A DNA stretch of 37,513 nucleotides from an uncultured Bacteroides sp. (GTDB taxonomy: Bacteria > Bacteroidota > Bacteroidia > Bacteroidales > Bacteroidaceae), in NCBI GenBank assembly GCA_947074205.1, contig CAMTOQ010000030.1, forward strand, positions 1 to 37,513, in the 5' to 3' direction. The notes beneath the pieces were generated by a model, which had not been told where the DNA came from, made no database searches, and worked only from the letters and a program-made list of their open reading frames with translations. Both the position numbers and the translations under genes were made by a program. Positions 9,792 through 16,981 of the stretch are shown here, one piece after another; the first letter of the stretch is position 1; each line of letters starts with the position of its first letter.

Positions 9792-11332
9792 CCTTGTGCA
9801 GCGTCGCCGGTCATCTCATCTTTCACCATTCGTATAGGCATAGGCTTAGTAGCCTCGCCTGTATAGATGGATAGATGTGGGAATGGAATCTCGATACCTT
9901 TCGAGTCAAAAGAGATCTTGAGACGACGAAGATACTCGCGTTTGATGCGCCATTGGTGCATCGGTTTTGTCTTCACCATCGCCTTAATCATGATGGCACT
10001 ATCGCCAAACTCGTTCAGACCAAGCACTTCTACCTCTTCGAGCATAAACTCACCAAACTCTGAGTTGTTCTTCATCTCACGGCCTTCTTCGGTCATCACC
10101 TGCATCACGTAATCAATGTTTTCTTTGTAGGCCACGCCGATCTCCAGCACAATGGCCGACCACTCTTTGGTCATATTCGAGAGGGTGTCGATCTTACCAT
10201 TTTGGAAGATATGCACCACACCCGATAGATCGCGTAGCGTGATGGTGCGCAGTTGTATATGCTCTACCAAGCCCGTAGTGCCGTTGATAATGGCATAGTC
10301 GCCCGTGCGCAGTTGATCTTCGAGCAAGATGAAGAAGCCCGATATAAAGTCGCGCACCAGCTCTTGTGCACCAAAGCCAACAGCTAGACCAACAATACCG
10401 GCACTGGCCAATATAGGTCCTATGTTGATATTGACTTTAGATAGCAGAATCAGCAAGAAGATGGTCCATAGCAATATCTTTCCCACCCCATGAACGATAC
10501 CCGCCAGAGTATCTATACGTTTCAATGCCTCGTGTGTATCTACATTTACATCCTTGGTGGCACGGTTGATGGCCACCTTTCTCACTCTTCGAATAATATA
10601 CTTTTGGCTACGTAGCAAAACCACAAACACAACAATAATCACAAGAATCATCGGCAGTTCCAGCACCATCCACATCAATATCTTGCGCATCGTTTCCTTC
10701 CAGAAGGCACTTGTCAAGATACCTCCTTCGTGGCTGTACCAGCTCACGGTGAATGCCAATGGCTTGGCACGATTGGAGACACTATCTATCGGTATATCGG
10801 CTAGAAAATCAGGGTTATAGCCTTTTACCTGCTTGGGATTCACACTGATATAGCCATCTACCGAAGGTATATAGATAGCCACGGTGTTGCCTTCTTGCAC
10901 CACATCAAGATTGCGATAGGCCGTTTTTAGTTCTTCCATGCTCGATCCCACCCCTATATTTTTAGTGGTACGAAAGCGCGGATCTTTTATCTTCACCAGA
11001 TCAATCTCTTCGCTCTTAAGGTCTTTAGCCGATGTCTCTGCGATAAACAGCAGCTTATTGTCCTTATCATACACATAATATTCGGCAGGTTTCGATATGG
11101 TATCGGCCAAGGAGGCTCTACGCATCTGCAACTGTTTCACATATTGTTCGCCATAGGCTTTGCGAAGCGATGAAGCTGTCATACCGCGGCGGAGGTGGCC
11201 CACACGACTATCGGTAATCAAGTATGCGCGACTGATAGTGTCGTTATCATCCGTCACATAGGGTTTCTCAATCACATCGCCACACCCTACAAGGGTAAAG
11301 AGAAGTAGGAAAATAAATAGTATATTCTTCAT
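9788..11332 (-). CDS. MscS-family mechanosensitive channel with a lipoprotein signal (514 aa)
   Basis: The C-terminal half is a typical MscS channel: membrane segments near 217-240 and 280-300, a pore helix rich in Gly and Ala at about 305-338 (GIVGLAVGFGAQ), then the soluble beta domain (GDYAIINGTTGLVEHI). Such channels release solutes on osmotic downshock. The N-terminus is unusual for the family: a perfect lipobox LVGC with Cys17, then about 195 extracytoplasmic residues containing two similar short repeats (VGHLRRGM...LRKAY at 44-60 and IGVGSSMEELKTAY at 126-139). The protein should therefore be lipid-anchored at its N-terminus as well as membrane-spanning. It faces the first pilus operon tail to tail and is divergent from the second, and probably has no functional link to the pili. 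Confidence 0.88.
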   Translation of the reverse strand: MKNILFIFLLLFTLVGCGDVIEKPYVTDDNDTISRAYLITDSRVGHLRRGMTASSLRKAYGEQYVKQLQMRRASLADTISKPAEYYVYDKDNKLLFIAETSAKDLKSEEIDLVKIKDPRFRTTKNIGVGSSMEELKTAYRNLDVVQEGNTVAIYIPSVDGYISVNPKQVKGYNPDFLADIPIDSVSNRAKPLAFTVSWYSHEGGILTSAFWKETMRKILMWMVLELPMILVIIVVFVVLLRSQKYIIRRVRKVAINRATKDVNVDTHEALKRIDTLAGIVHGVGKILLWTIFLLILLSKVNINIGPILASAGIVGLAVGFGAQELVRDFISGFFILLEDQLRTGDYAIINGTTGLVEHIQLRTITLRDLSGVVHIFQNGKIDTLSNMTKEWSAIVLEIGVAYKENIDYVMQVMTEEGREMKNNSEFGEFMLEEVEVLGLNEFGDSAIMIKAMVKTKPMHQWRIKREYLRRLKISFDSKGIEIPFPHLSIYTGEATKPMPIRMVKDEMTGDAAQG

Positions 11333-11363
11333 GGGTTGACTTACTGTTTATTAATTATGATAA

Positions 11364-11394
11364 CAAAAATAGCCGGTTTCTGTTTGCTAGCGAA
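11364..11394 (-). promoter_or_regulatory. Predicted promoter of the MscS-type gene
   Basis: On the minus strand TATTTTTG (11371-11364) matches the Bacteroidetes -7 consensus TAnnTTTG. TTCG (11394-11391), one mismatch from the -33 box TTTG, lies upstream with a 19-bp spacer. The -7 box is about 30 bp before the ATG at 11332. An inverted repeat, CCGGTTT (11373-11379) and AAACCGG (11400-11406), brackets the -33 region and could be an operator. Confidence 0.45.
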
Positions 11395-11717
11395 GATATA
11401 AACCGGGGTTTTAGCTCTATTCACACCCGTGTTAAAAATGACAAACATATCGTTTTTCTTTATAAGATTAGGAATAGTTTCCATCAAACAAACAACCACG
11501 TACTTAACAAAACAACAATTATAAATAGATCTTTAAGCTTTATCATTTCGTAAAAATAAGCCTATAAACAATAAAGAAAAATGCATAAAATGCCGAATAT
11601 GCATGCAAAAGCAAGCTATCTCAATATTCGTGGATACAAATACATCACATTAAGAAACAGTCTTTAGTGTTATGTAAATTTAGCAGATTAAGAAACAAAA
11701 ACAAAATTACAAGAACT

Positions 11718-11752
11718 GTGTTTTAACCTAACACTTAACAGCTTTTGGCTGT
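11718..11752 (+). promoter_or_regulatory. Two tandem hairpins in the probable leader of the second pilus operon
   Basis: GTGTT (11718-11722) pairs with AACAC (11730-11734) across a 7-base loop. ACAGC (11738-11742) pairs with GCTGT (11748-11752) across a 5-base loop. They lie 36-70 bases before the ATG at 11788 and would be within the mRNA leader if transcription starts near 11690. They could affect translation or mRNA stability, but both stems are short and may be chance. Confidence 0.3.
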
Positions 11753-11787
11753 GCAGTGGCGAAGCATCAATATTAAACGAACTTACA

Positions 11788-12369
11788 ATGGCGAACAAAC
11801 AGTATCTCCTATCTGCTTTGTGCATGGCATTGGCTATGGTTATATTTAGTCGGGCCGACGCACAAGAAGTGGGCATCAAAACCAATCTGCTCTATGATGC
11901 CACCACTACTATCAATCTAGGTGCCGAGGTAGGATTGGCACGCCAATGGACGCTCGACATCTCGGGCAGCCTCAACCCATGGAAGTTTAAGAACGACAAG
12001 AAGTTTAGAATATGGATGGCACAGCCGGAAGTACGCTATTGGTTTTGCGAACGCTTCAATGGTCACTTCATCGGAGGTCACTTACTAGGCGGACAGTTTG
12101 ATGCATCAAAGGTAAAGCTCCCATTTGGATTAGCGAAATCACTTCGGGATTATCGCGATCAAGGATGGTATGTAGGCGCCGGTGTGGTGTATGGCTACCA
12201 ATGGGTGCTAGGCACGCACTGGAACTTCGAAGCCGCCATCGGTGTGGGCTATGCCTATATCGATTATGACAAGTACAAGTGCGGCAAGTGTGGCACCAAG
12301 CTTGAGAGCAGCCATAGCAACTACTTCGGAGTGACCAAAGCGGCTCTATCGCTGATCTATCTCTTCTGA
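11788..12369 (+). CDS. DUF3575 outer-membrane beta-barrel protein (193 aa)
   Basis: A signal peptide (residues 1-25, ending ADAQ) is followed by the DUF3575 hallmark EVGIKTNLLYDATTTINLG and alternating amphipathic strands ending in the aromatic LIYLF, typical of a small outer-membrane barrel. A KCGKCG cysteine pair is present near residue 168. DUF3575 genes commonly head Bacteroidales fimbrial operons together with a DUF3868/OmpA gene, as here. The exact role is not established; assembly or anchoring of the pilus at the outer membrane is the inference. The ATG at 11788 is chosen because the signal peptide starts directly there. It is the first gene of the second operon, with 49 bp to the next gene. 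Confidence 0.82.
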   Translation: MANKQYLLSALCMALAMVIFSRADAQEVGIKTNLLYDATTTINLGAEVGLARQWTLDISGSLNPWKFKNDKKFRIWMAQPEVRYWFCERFNGHFIGGHLLGGQFDASKVKLPFGLAKSLRDYRDQGWYVGAGVVYGYQWVLGTHWNFEAAIGVGYAYIDYDKYKCGKCGTKLESSHSNYFGVTKAALSLIYLF

Positions 12370-12418
12370 TAGAAGAGCCAATGAGCTACACCCTATAAAT
12401 CGTACTATAACCCACAAT

Positions 12419-13849
12419 ATGATAAAACGTTTATACATACAGCTTTTCATCGCACTCCTATCCTGTGGATGGCTCACCACTCACGCACAAGTGATGATTC
12501 AAGAGGGCAACATCGGCCTTGCCAATGTATCGCTTACAGAGGTTAACGATGAGATGGTACTAGCGCTAGATCTGGTGTTAGACCAATTGCACCTACGCTC
12601 CAACGAGTCGCTGGTGTTTACCCCGGTAATAAGTTCGCTCGACGGCAGCGAATCGGCTACCTTCCTCCCCATTATGATTAATGGGCGCAAGCAGCAGATA
12701 TTCTTCCAACGTGGCATGCGTCGCAGCAGTTATCCCGACGCGATGGCTTTTCGCCGCTTCAACGGCGAAGCTCAAGTGGTACGCTATCTAGCTAGTGTGC
12801 CCTACTCGTCGTGGATGGATGCCTATCAACTAAATCTTATAGAGGATGTATGCGGATGCTGTGGATGGGTGTCGGCACAAAGCAGCCAAGAGATAGGCTA
12901 TAGCAGGCCACTGCCCACCACTGCCTATTTTGCGTTTATCACACCGCCCGAAGCTAGTAGTAAGACAGGGGCCATAGAGGGGAAAGCATTTCTCGACTTC
13001 CCCGTCAATCAATCTAGAATTTACCCCGACTATCGTCGTAATCCCGAAGAGCTGGCCGTGATTCTGGAGACCATCAATGTGATACAAAACGACCCGAACA
13101 TAGCGGTGACTCAGATTGACCTTCATGGCTATGCTTCGCCGGAGGGTAGCTATAGCAACAATGCCCGCCTAGCGCAGGAACGTGCCGAGGCACTCAAAGA
13201 GTATGTGCGCAAACTCTATAGTTTCAACAACTCACTATTCAGAGTGACATCTACCCCCGAAGATTGGAACGGGCTAATAGCATGGCTAGAGAATAGCACA
13301 TTGCCACAGAAAGAAGAGTTGCTAGCCGTGGCTACCTCTAACCTCTCCCCCGATGCGAAGGACGCGAAGATACGCAATAGCTTTGGTGCAGTATACCGCG
13401 ATGTGTTGCTCCCAGACTGCTACCCATCGTTGCGTCGCTCCGATTACACCGTTCATTATGAGATTAGACCCTTTACCGCCGAAGAGGCCGCACAATTGCT
13501 CAAGACAGATCCATCTCAACTCAACCTCTACGAGATCTGCTTGGCTGCTAACATTTACGAGCCCTTTAGTCCCCACTTCAATGAGGCGATGCTGATAGCA
13601 GTATCGCTCAACCCCAATAGTAAGACGGCCAATCTTAATGCCGCCAACGTATCGCTGGCCCAAGGCAACTTATCTGTGGCAGAGCAATACCTTGCACGCG
13701 CCGGAAGCAGCGGTGAAGCGCAGCTTAGCAAGGGCATTCTAGCAATGTGGCAAGGCGATATGTCCACGGCCCGCAGGCTGTTTCAGGAGGCAGCAGCCAA
13801 AGGGGTTAAAGAGGCCTCCGAGAATCTAAAGCTAATCGAGAATTATTAA
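12419..13849 (+). CDS. DUF3868 protein with OmpA-like peptidoglycan-binding domain and TPR-like tail (476 aa)
   Basis: A signal peptide (about 1-24, ending THAQ) is followed by a DUF3868 region to about residue 180, including the cysteine motif VCGCCGW at 144-150. An OmpA-like domain follows at about 188-300, with the motif HGYASPEGSYSNN at 236-248 and LAQERAEAL after it, which matches the peptidoglycan-binding N..L...RA pattern. Residues from about 380 to the end look like TPR helices (LNAANVSLAQGNLSVAEQYL). OmpA-like domains bind peptidoglycan non-covalently, so this protein probably ties the pilus base to the cell wall. It lies between the DUF3575 barrel and the stalk pilin, an arrangement recurrent in Bacteroidales fimbrial loci. 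Confidence 0.83.
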   Translation: MIKRLYIQLFIALLSCGWLTTHAQVMIQEGNIGLANVSLTEVNDEMVLALDLVLDQLHLRSNESLVFTPVISSLDGSESATFLPIMINGRKQQIFFQRGMRRSSYPDAMAFRRFNGEAQVVRYLASVPYSSWMDAYQLNLIEDVCGCCGWVSAQSSQEIGYSRPLPTTAYFAFITPPEASSKTGAIEGKAFLDFPVNQSRIYPDYRRNPEELAVILETINVIQNDPNIAVTQIDLHGYASPEGSYSNNARLAQERAEALKEYVRKLYSFNNSLFRVTSTPEDWNGLIAWLENSTLPQKEELLAVATSNLSPDAKDAKIRNSFGAVYRDVLLPDCYPSLRRSDYTVHYEIRPFTAEEAAQLLKTDPSQLNLYEICLAANIYEPFSPHFNEAMLIAVSLNPNSKTANLNAANVSLAQGNLSVAEQYLARAGSSGEAQLSKGILAMWQGDMSTARRLFQEAAAKGVKEASENLKLIENY

Positions 13850-13886
13850 AATATGAAACATAGTATTAACTCTAAACTTTGTACAG

Positions 13887-15734
13887 ATGAAATTTTTAAA
13901 GTATTTACCCTTTGCACTGGCTATCACTTTGATAGTAGGTTGTAGTGATGACAACTTCACGACGGACGAAAAGACTCCCGACACTGAGGTTCTAGCCGAA
14001 GGTGGAGCAGTAAGTGTTCGCATCCATCTACCATCTACAACAGCTACGGGTACTCGTGCAACCGAAGTTGAACTAAATGACGGTCTTGCTCAAGAGTATG
14101 CTGTAAACGATGCAACCATCATCCTTTTTGATGCAAATGAAAGATTCATCACACAGCAGACTTTCTTGACTGCCGACTTGAATTTTACTACGAATGCCAA
14201 CAACAACATCACCTCTAACTCGGTTGAAGTAAAGATTGGTCCTAACTCGAAGACGCCTAAATATGCGGCTGTATTTATCAATATGACGCAAGTGGCAGCT
14301 AGTACGCTGAACTACTCAACATTCAACGACTCGCGTGTGCTTATTGCCGGTCCAAACAATGCAATAGTTCAAGCCGATGGCCTAAACTATTTCTTTATGA
14401 GCAACTCTACTTTCGACAATACCAATGCCCCGGTATCGGTATATCGTTCGGCCACAGGTTTACAAACATTACAAGAACTTGACCCTACGTCAATCAAGTC
14501 TACATCGGTAGCATCTTCAACAGAAGCTAGTACCAACATCTATGTGGAAAGAGCTGCCGTAAAAGTGGAATTGACATTTAGCAACAACCAGGCTGCCGAA
14601 GTGAAAAATTCCTCGGCTGTTATTGATGGCACTACAGGCTTCCCTACTATCAGCTTCACAGCTGCACCTTTCGCAGGCGACCAAATTCAGATTACTGGCT
14701 GGGCATTGACAGTGACTAACAAGACTTATTATCCAACTAAACTTTTAGATGCTAATATTTGGCCCGACTGGCAAAATAATAACACCTATTTTATGGCACC
14801 TTATGTTTCTCGTCCTGCTGATTTTCGTACCCACTTTGCTATTGATGGAAACTTCAACGGCAATGTTACTCCAACAGCTGTACAGGGTTACTACGACGAG
14901 TTTAACTACGTGGCGTATAGTAACGTGACTAATCCTTGCATCATCAGCGGTGATGCCAACTACTTGTACTGTTTGGAAAATACATTTGATAATTACAATC
15001 AAGAGCAAAACCAAACTACAGCTGTGATCATAGCAGGTAAGTATGTTAAAAGCAGTAATACCGATACTAGTGGCGATATTTTCAAACTAGGAAACACTAT
15101 TTATGGTGGTGATGGAGCAGATCTGATCAATCATATTTTAGGGGTACTTAAGGCTAATGGTTATACTTGCATGGTGGGCGAGACTCCTATCGATGTGAAG
15201 GCTACAGATATAAAGATAAACAAAGGGGCTTATATTTACAAAGATCTTGTGATGGCCAATTCTAACATCTGCCGCGGTGGTGCTGTGATAGCAGGAGCAG
15301 GAAGTTCTATGGACACTATTCTCAACTCATTGCTAGGGTTTAGAGCATTGGCCTACTATAAAGCAGGAAGTTGTTACTACACCATACCTATTCGCCACTT
15401 CAATGATGAGCAAGTACCTTTGCTTGACAGCGATGGTGACCTAGTATTCTTTGGTGGGGCTCCAACTGCAGTAAATGCCATAGAGCAAACTGCTCGCTAC
15501 GGTGTGGTGCGCAACAACTGGTATACAATAGATGTTAGCTCTATTGCTGCTATCGGTCGCCCTGTTCCGGTAGATCCAGCCGATCCTATCAACCCAGACC
15601 CTAATTTCCCAGATCCAAAGGATCCAGATCCTAACAATCCAGATCCAACACCTGACGATGTGGTGAATACTTATCTACAGGCTAAGATCAATGTATTGCC
15701 TTGGGCAAAACGCGTCCAAAAGATTAAACTCTAA
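13887..15734 (+). CDS. Mfa1/FimA-type major fimbrial subunit, probable stalk pilin (615 aa)
   Basis: The lipobox LIVGC puts the lipidated cysteine at residue 19. Arg57 in GTRAT is the probable maturation site, after which a groove exposed for strand exchange would form. Family marks in the C-terminal half are YLYCLENTF, CYYTIPIRH, YGVVRNNWYTIDV and the final VLPWAKRVQKIKL strand. Between the last two strands is a Pro-Asp repeat linker (residues 561-591). The protein is about 90-100 residues longer than the other Mfa1-like pilins here. It is judged to be the stalk because it directly follows the DUF3575/DUF3868 pair, precedes the anchor as mfa1 precedes mfa2, and is separated from downstream genes by a strong hairpin that could raise its dose. 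No promoter is evident in the 37 bp before it. Confidence 0.82.
   Translation: MKFLKYLPFALAITLIVGCSDDNFTTDEKTPDTEVLAEGGAVSVRIHLPSTTATGTRATEVELNDGLAQEYAVNDATIILFDANERFITQQTFLTADLNFTTNANNNITSNSVEVKIGPNSKTPKYAAVFINMTQVAASTLNYSTFNDSRVLIAGPNNAIVQADGLNYFFMSNSTFDNTNAPVSVYRSATGLQTLQELDPTSIKSTSVASSTEASTNIYVERAAVKVELTFSNNQAAEVKNSSAVIDGTTGFPTISFTAAPFAGDQIQITGWALTVTNKTYYPTKLLDANIWPDWQNNNTYFMAPYVSRPADFRTHFAIDGNFNGNVTPTAVQGYYDEFNYVAYSNVTNPCIISGDANYLYCLENTFDNYNQEQNQTTAVIIAGKYVKSSNTDTSGDIFKLGNTIYGGDGADLINHILGVLKANGYTCMVGETPIDVKATDIKINKGAYIYKDLVMANSNICRGGAVIAGAGSSMDTILNSLLGFRALAYYKAGSCYYTIPIRHFNDEQVPLLDSDGDLVFFGGAPTAVNAIEQTARYGVVRNNWYTIDVSSIAAIGRPVPVDPADPINPDPNFPDPKDPDPNNPDPTPDDVVNTYLQAKINVLPWAKRVQKIKL
15567..15659 (+). 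repeat. Pro-Asp repeat linker within the stalk pilin
   Basis: This DNA encodes residues 561-591, in which PDP, DPADP and NPDP units recur, with matching repeats of ccagatcc at the DNA level. It lies just before the final PW strand of the pilin, so it is probably a flexible or extended loop that lets the terminal strand reach a neighbour. Related Asp-Pro loops are common in Bacteroidales fimbrillins. Confidence 0.7.
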
Positions 15735-15749
15735 ATCTTGACTAAATTC

Positions 15750-15783
15750 AATCTTCGGCAGGTGGAGATGCCTGCCGAAGATT
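15750..15783 (+). terminator. Intercistronic hairpin after the stalk pilin: attenuator or mRNA stabiliser
   Basis: AATCTTCGGCAGG (15750-15762) and CCTGCCGAAGATT (15771-15783) form a perfect 13-bp stem with an 8-base loop. It starts 15 bases after the stalk pilin stop. Only three T residues end the stem and no U-tract follows, so full termination is doubtful. Partial termination or protection of the upstream mRNA from 3' decay is more likely. Either would give more stalk pilin than anchor, accessory and giant proteins. Confidence 0.7.
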
Positions 15784-15823
15784 TCACTACCCACAATTTC
15801 TACCCTAAACTGAAAATAATGAG

Positions 15824-16954
15824 ATGAAATATACAGCTGAAATAAAAAGCCTGGCAAGATACTTGGCAACTGCGCTTTGCTCCTTCTTGCTACTTCAGTC
15901 GTGCCATCTGATGGACCCCGACCGAAGCGACTGCCCAGAAGGGCTTTATATCAACTTTGTGTACAACTACAATATCCATCGAGCTGATATGTTCAAGGAC
16001 CATGTAGGAGGATTGAAACTCTTTATTTTCGATGAAAAGGGCTACTTTGTGACCGAGCGCAGCGAACACAACTCAGCCGCCAATCAACCTCTTTCGGTCT
16101 ACGGCTACACCATGCATGTAGATGGACTGAAACCGGGCAAGTATCAATTCATTGCACTCGCCATGCAGAAGCACTACGATGAAGCACTAAGTACAGACGG
16201 TGCCAAATATCGCCACTATGCTATTCAACCGGGCGACTCCATGTCCAAACTTAAAACTACTCTCGATTTTGACGATTGGGCAGAGACTTCTTATTCGGCC
16301 TCAGCCAAACAACTCGCCGGATATCAGGTGAGCAATAGCTCGCCTCTCGACACACTGTGGCACGGCATGCTGCTGCAACCAGTCGAACTTAAACTTGAAG
16401 AACCCGCCTATGCCACCATCAGCTTGATGCGTAATACCAAACGTCTGAATGTATCTATCAGGCAGCTCAAGCAAACAGCGCAACAACCTTGCAGCATAGA
16501 CGACTATGACGTGTATGTGGCCGACAACAATGCCACTACGCTATACAACAATGATGTGGAAGGCAACGAGCAGTTGCTCTACACGCCACACACCACCTGG
16601 GACACCAAAGACCTTTCTGCATCGCGCAGCGATGATGGCTCTGACGTCACGGCCCAGACGGCTCATGCCGAACTCAACTTAAATAGGTTGATGACCAGTA
16701 CAGCAGGCAATGCCGCGAAGCTGCATATCTACAACAATAAGACGGGCACATTGGCGGCCGAAGTCAACCTACCCGATCTGTTGCAACAGGGGCGTGCGGC
16801 CTACGATATGTACAGCTACTCCACCCAAGAGTATCTGGATAGAGAGCACAACTACTCGCTCTCTTTCTACCTGGTAGGCGATAGCTGGGAATATGTCAAC
16901 CTAACTGTATCTACACTACCTTGGGCGAAGCGCATCTATCGCACTAAGTTATAA
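15824..16954 (+). CDS. Mfa2/FimB-type fimbrial anchor lipoprotein (376 aa)
   Basis: The lipobox LLQSC gives Cys27. Directly after it comes the Mfa2/FimB signature DRSDCPEGLYINF, then a region typical of the family (MFKDHVGGLKLFIFDEKG), KPGKY, DTLWHG, and a C-terminal LPWAKRIYRTKL strand. Unlike the pilins it has no TRA-like arginine 25-40 residues after the lipid cysteine, which fits an anchor that keeps its lipid. Known homologues hold the pilus on the outer membrane and control its length. The complete sequence is a paralogue of the truncated gene at the left edge of the window. The start at 15824 gives a basic n-region and a single hydrophobic stretch; the gap to the next gene is 27 bp. 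Confidence 0.87.
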   Translation: MKYTAEIKSLARYLATALCSFLLLQSCHLMDPDRSDCPEGLYINFVYNYNIHRADMFKDHVGGLKLFIFDEKGYFVTERSEHNSAANQPLSVYGYTMHVDGLKPGKYQFIALAMQKHYDEALSTDGAKYRHYAIQPGDSMSKLKTTLDFDDWAETSYSASAKQLAGYQVSNSSPLDTLWHGMLLQPVELKLEEPAYATISLMRNTKRLNVSIRQLKQTAQQPCSIDDYDVYVADNNATTLYNNDVEGNEQLLYTPHTTWDTKDLSASRSDDGSDVTAQTAHAELNLNRLMTSTAGNAAKLHIYNNKTGTLAAEVNLPDLLQQGRAAYDMYSYSTQEYLDREHNYSLSFYLVGDSWEYVNLTVSTLPWAKRIYRTKL

Positions 16955-16981
16955 CGCTAATAAAAAAGCAAGTATCGACCT

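Larger units (their letters stand above)
11333..11787. other. Divergent intergenic region between the MscS-type gene and the second pilus operon
   Basis: This AT-rich, 455-bp stretch holds no convincing gene. On the MscS side are a predicted promoter and the CCGGTTT/AAACCGG inverted repeat. In the middle is an inverted repeat CGAATAT (11594-11600) and ATATTCG (11624-11630) with a 23-bp spacer. On the pilus side are a weak -7-like box TAAATTTA (11675-11682) without a good -33 partner and two small hairpins just before the DUF3575 gene. I looked for long inverted repeats of the kind that flank invertible promoters and did not see a convincing pair. Confidence 0.5.

Noticed and set aside
11333..11787. 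Invertible (phase-variable) promoter for the second pilus operon
   Set aside because: I looked for long inverted repeats flanking a promoter. Only 5- to 7-bp pairs were found and no recombinase gene is nearby.
13872..13881. TAAACTTTG just before the stalk pilin as a -7 box
   Set aside because: The spacing within the box is wrong by one base, and it lies 5 bases from the ATG, which would put the transcript start inside the gene.
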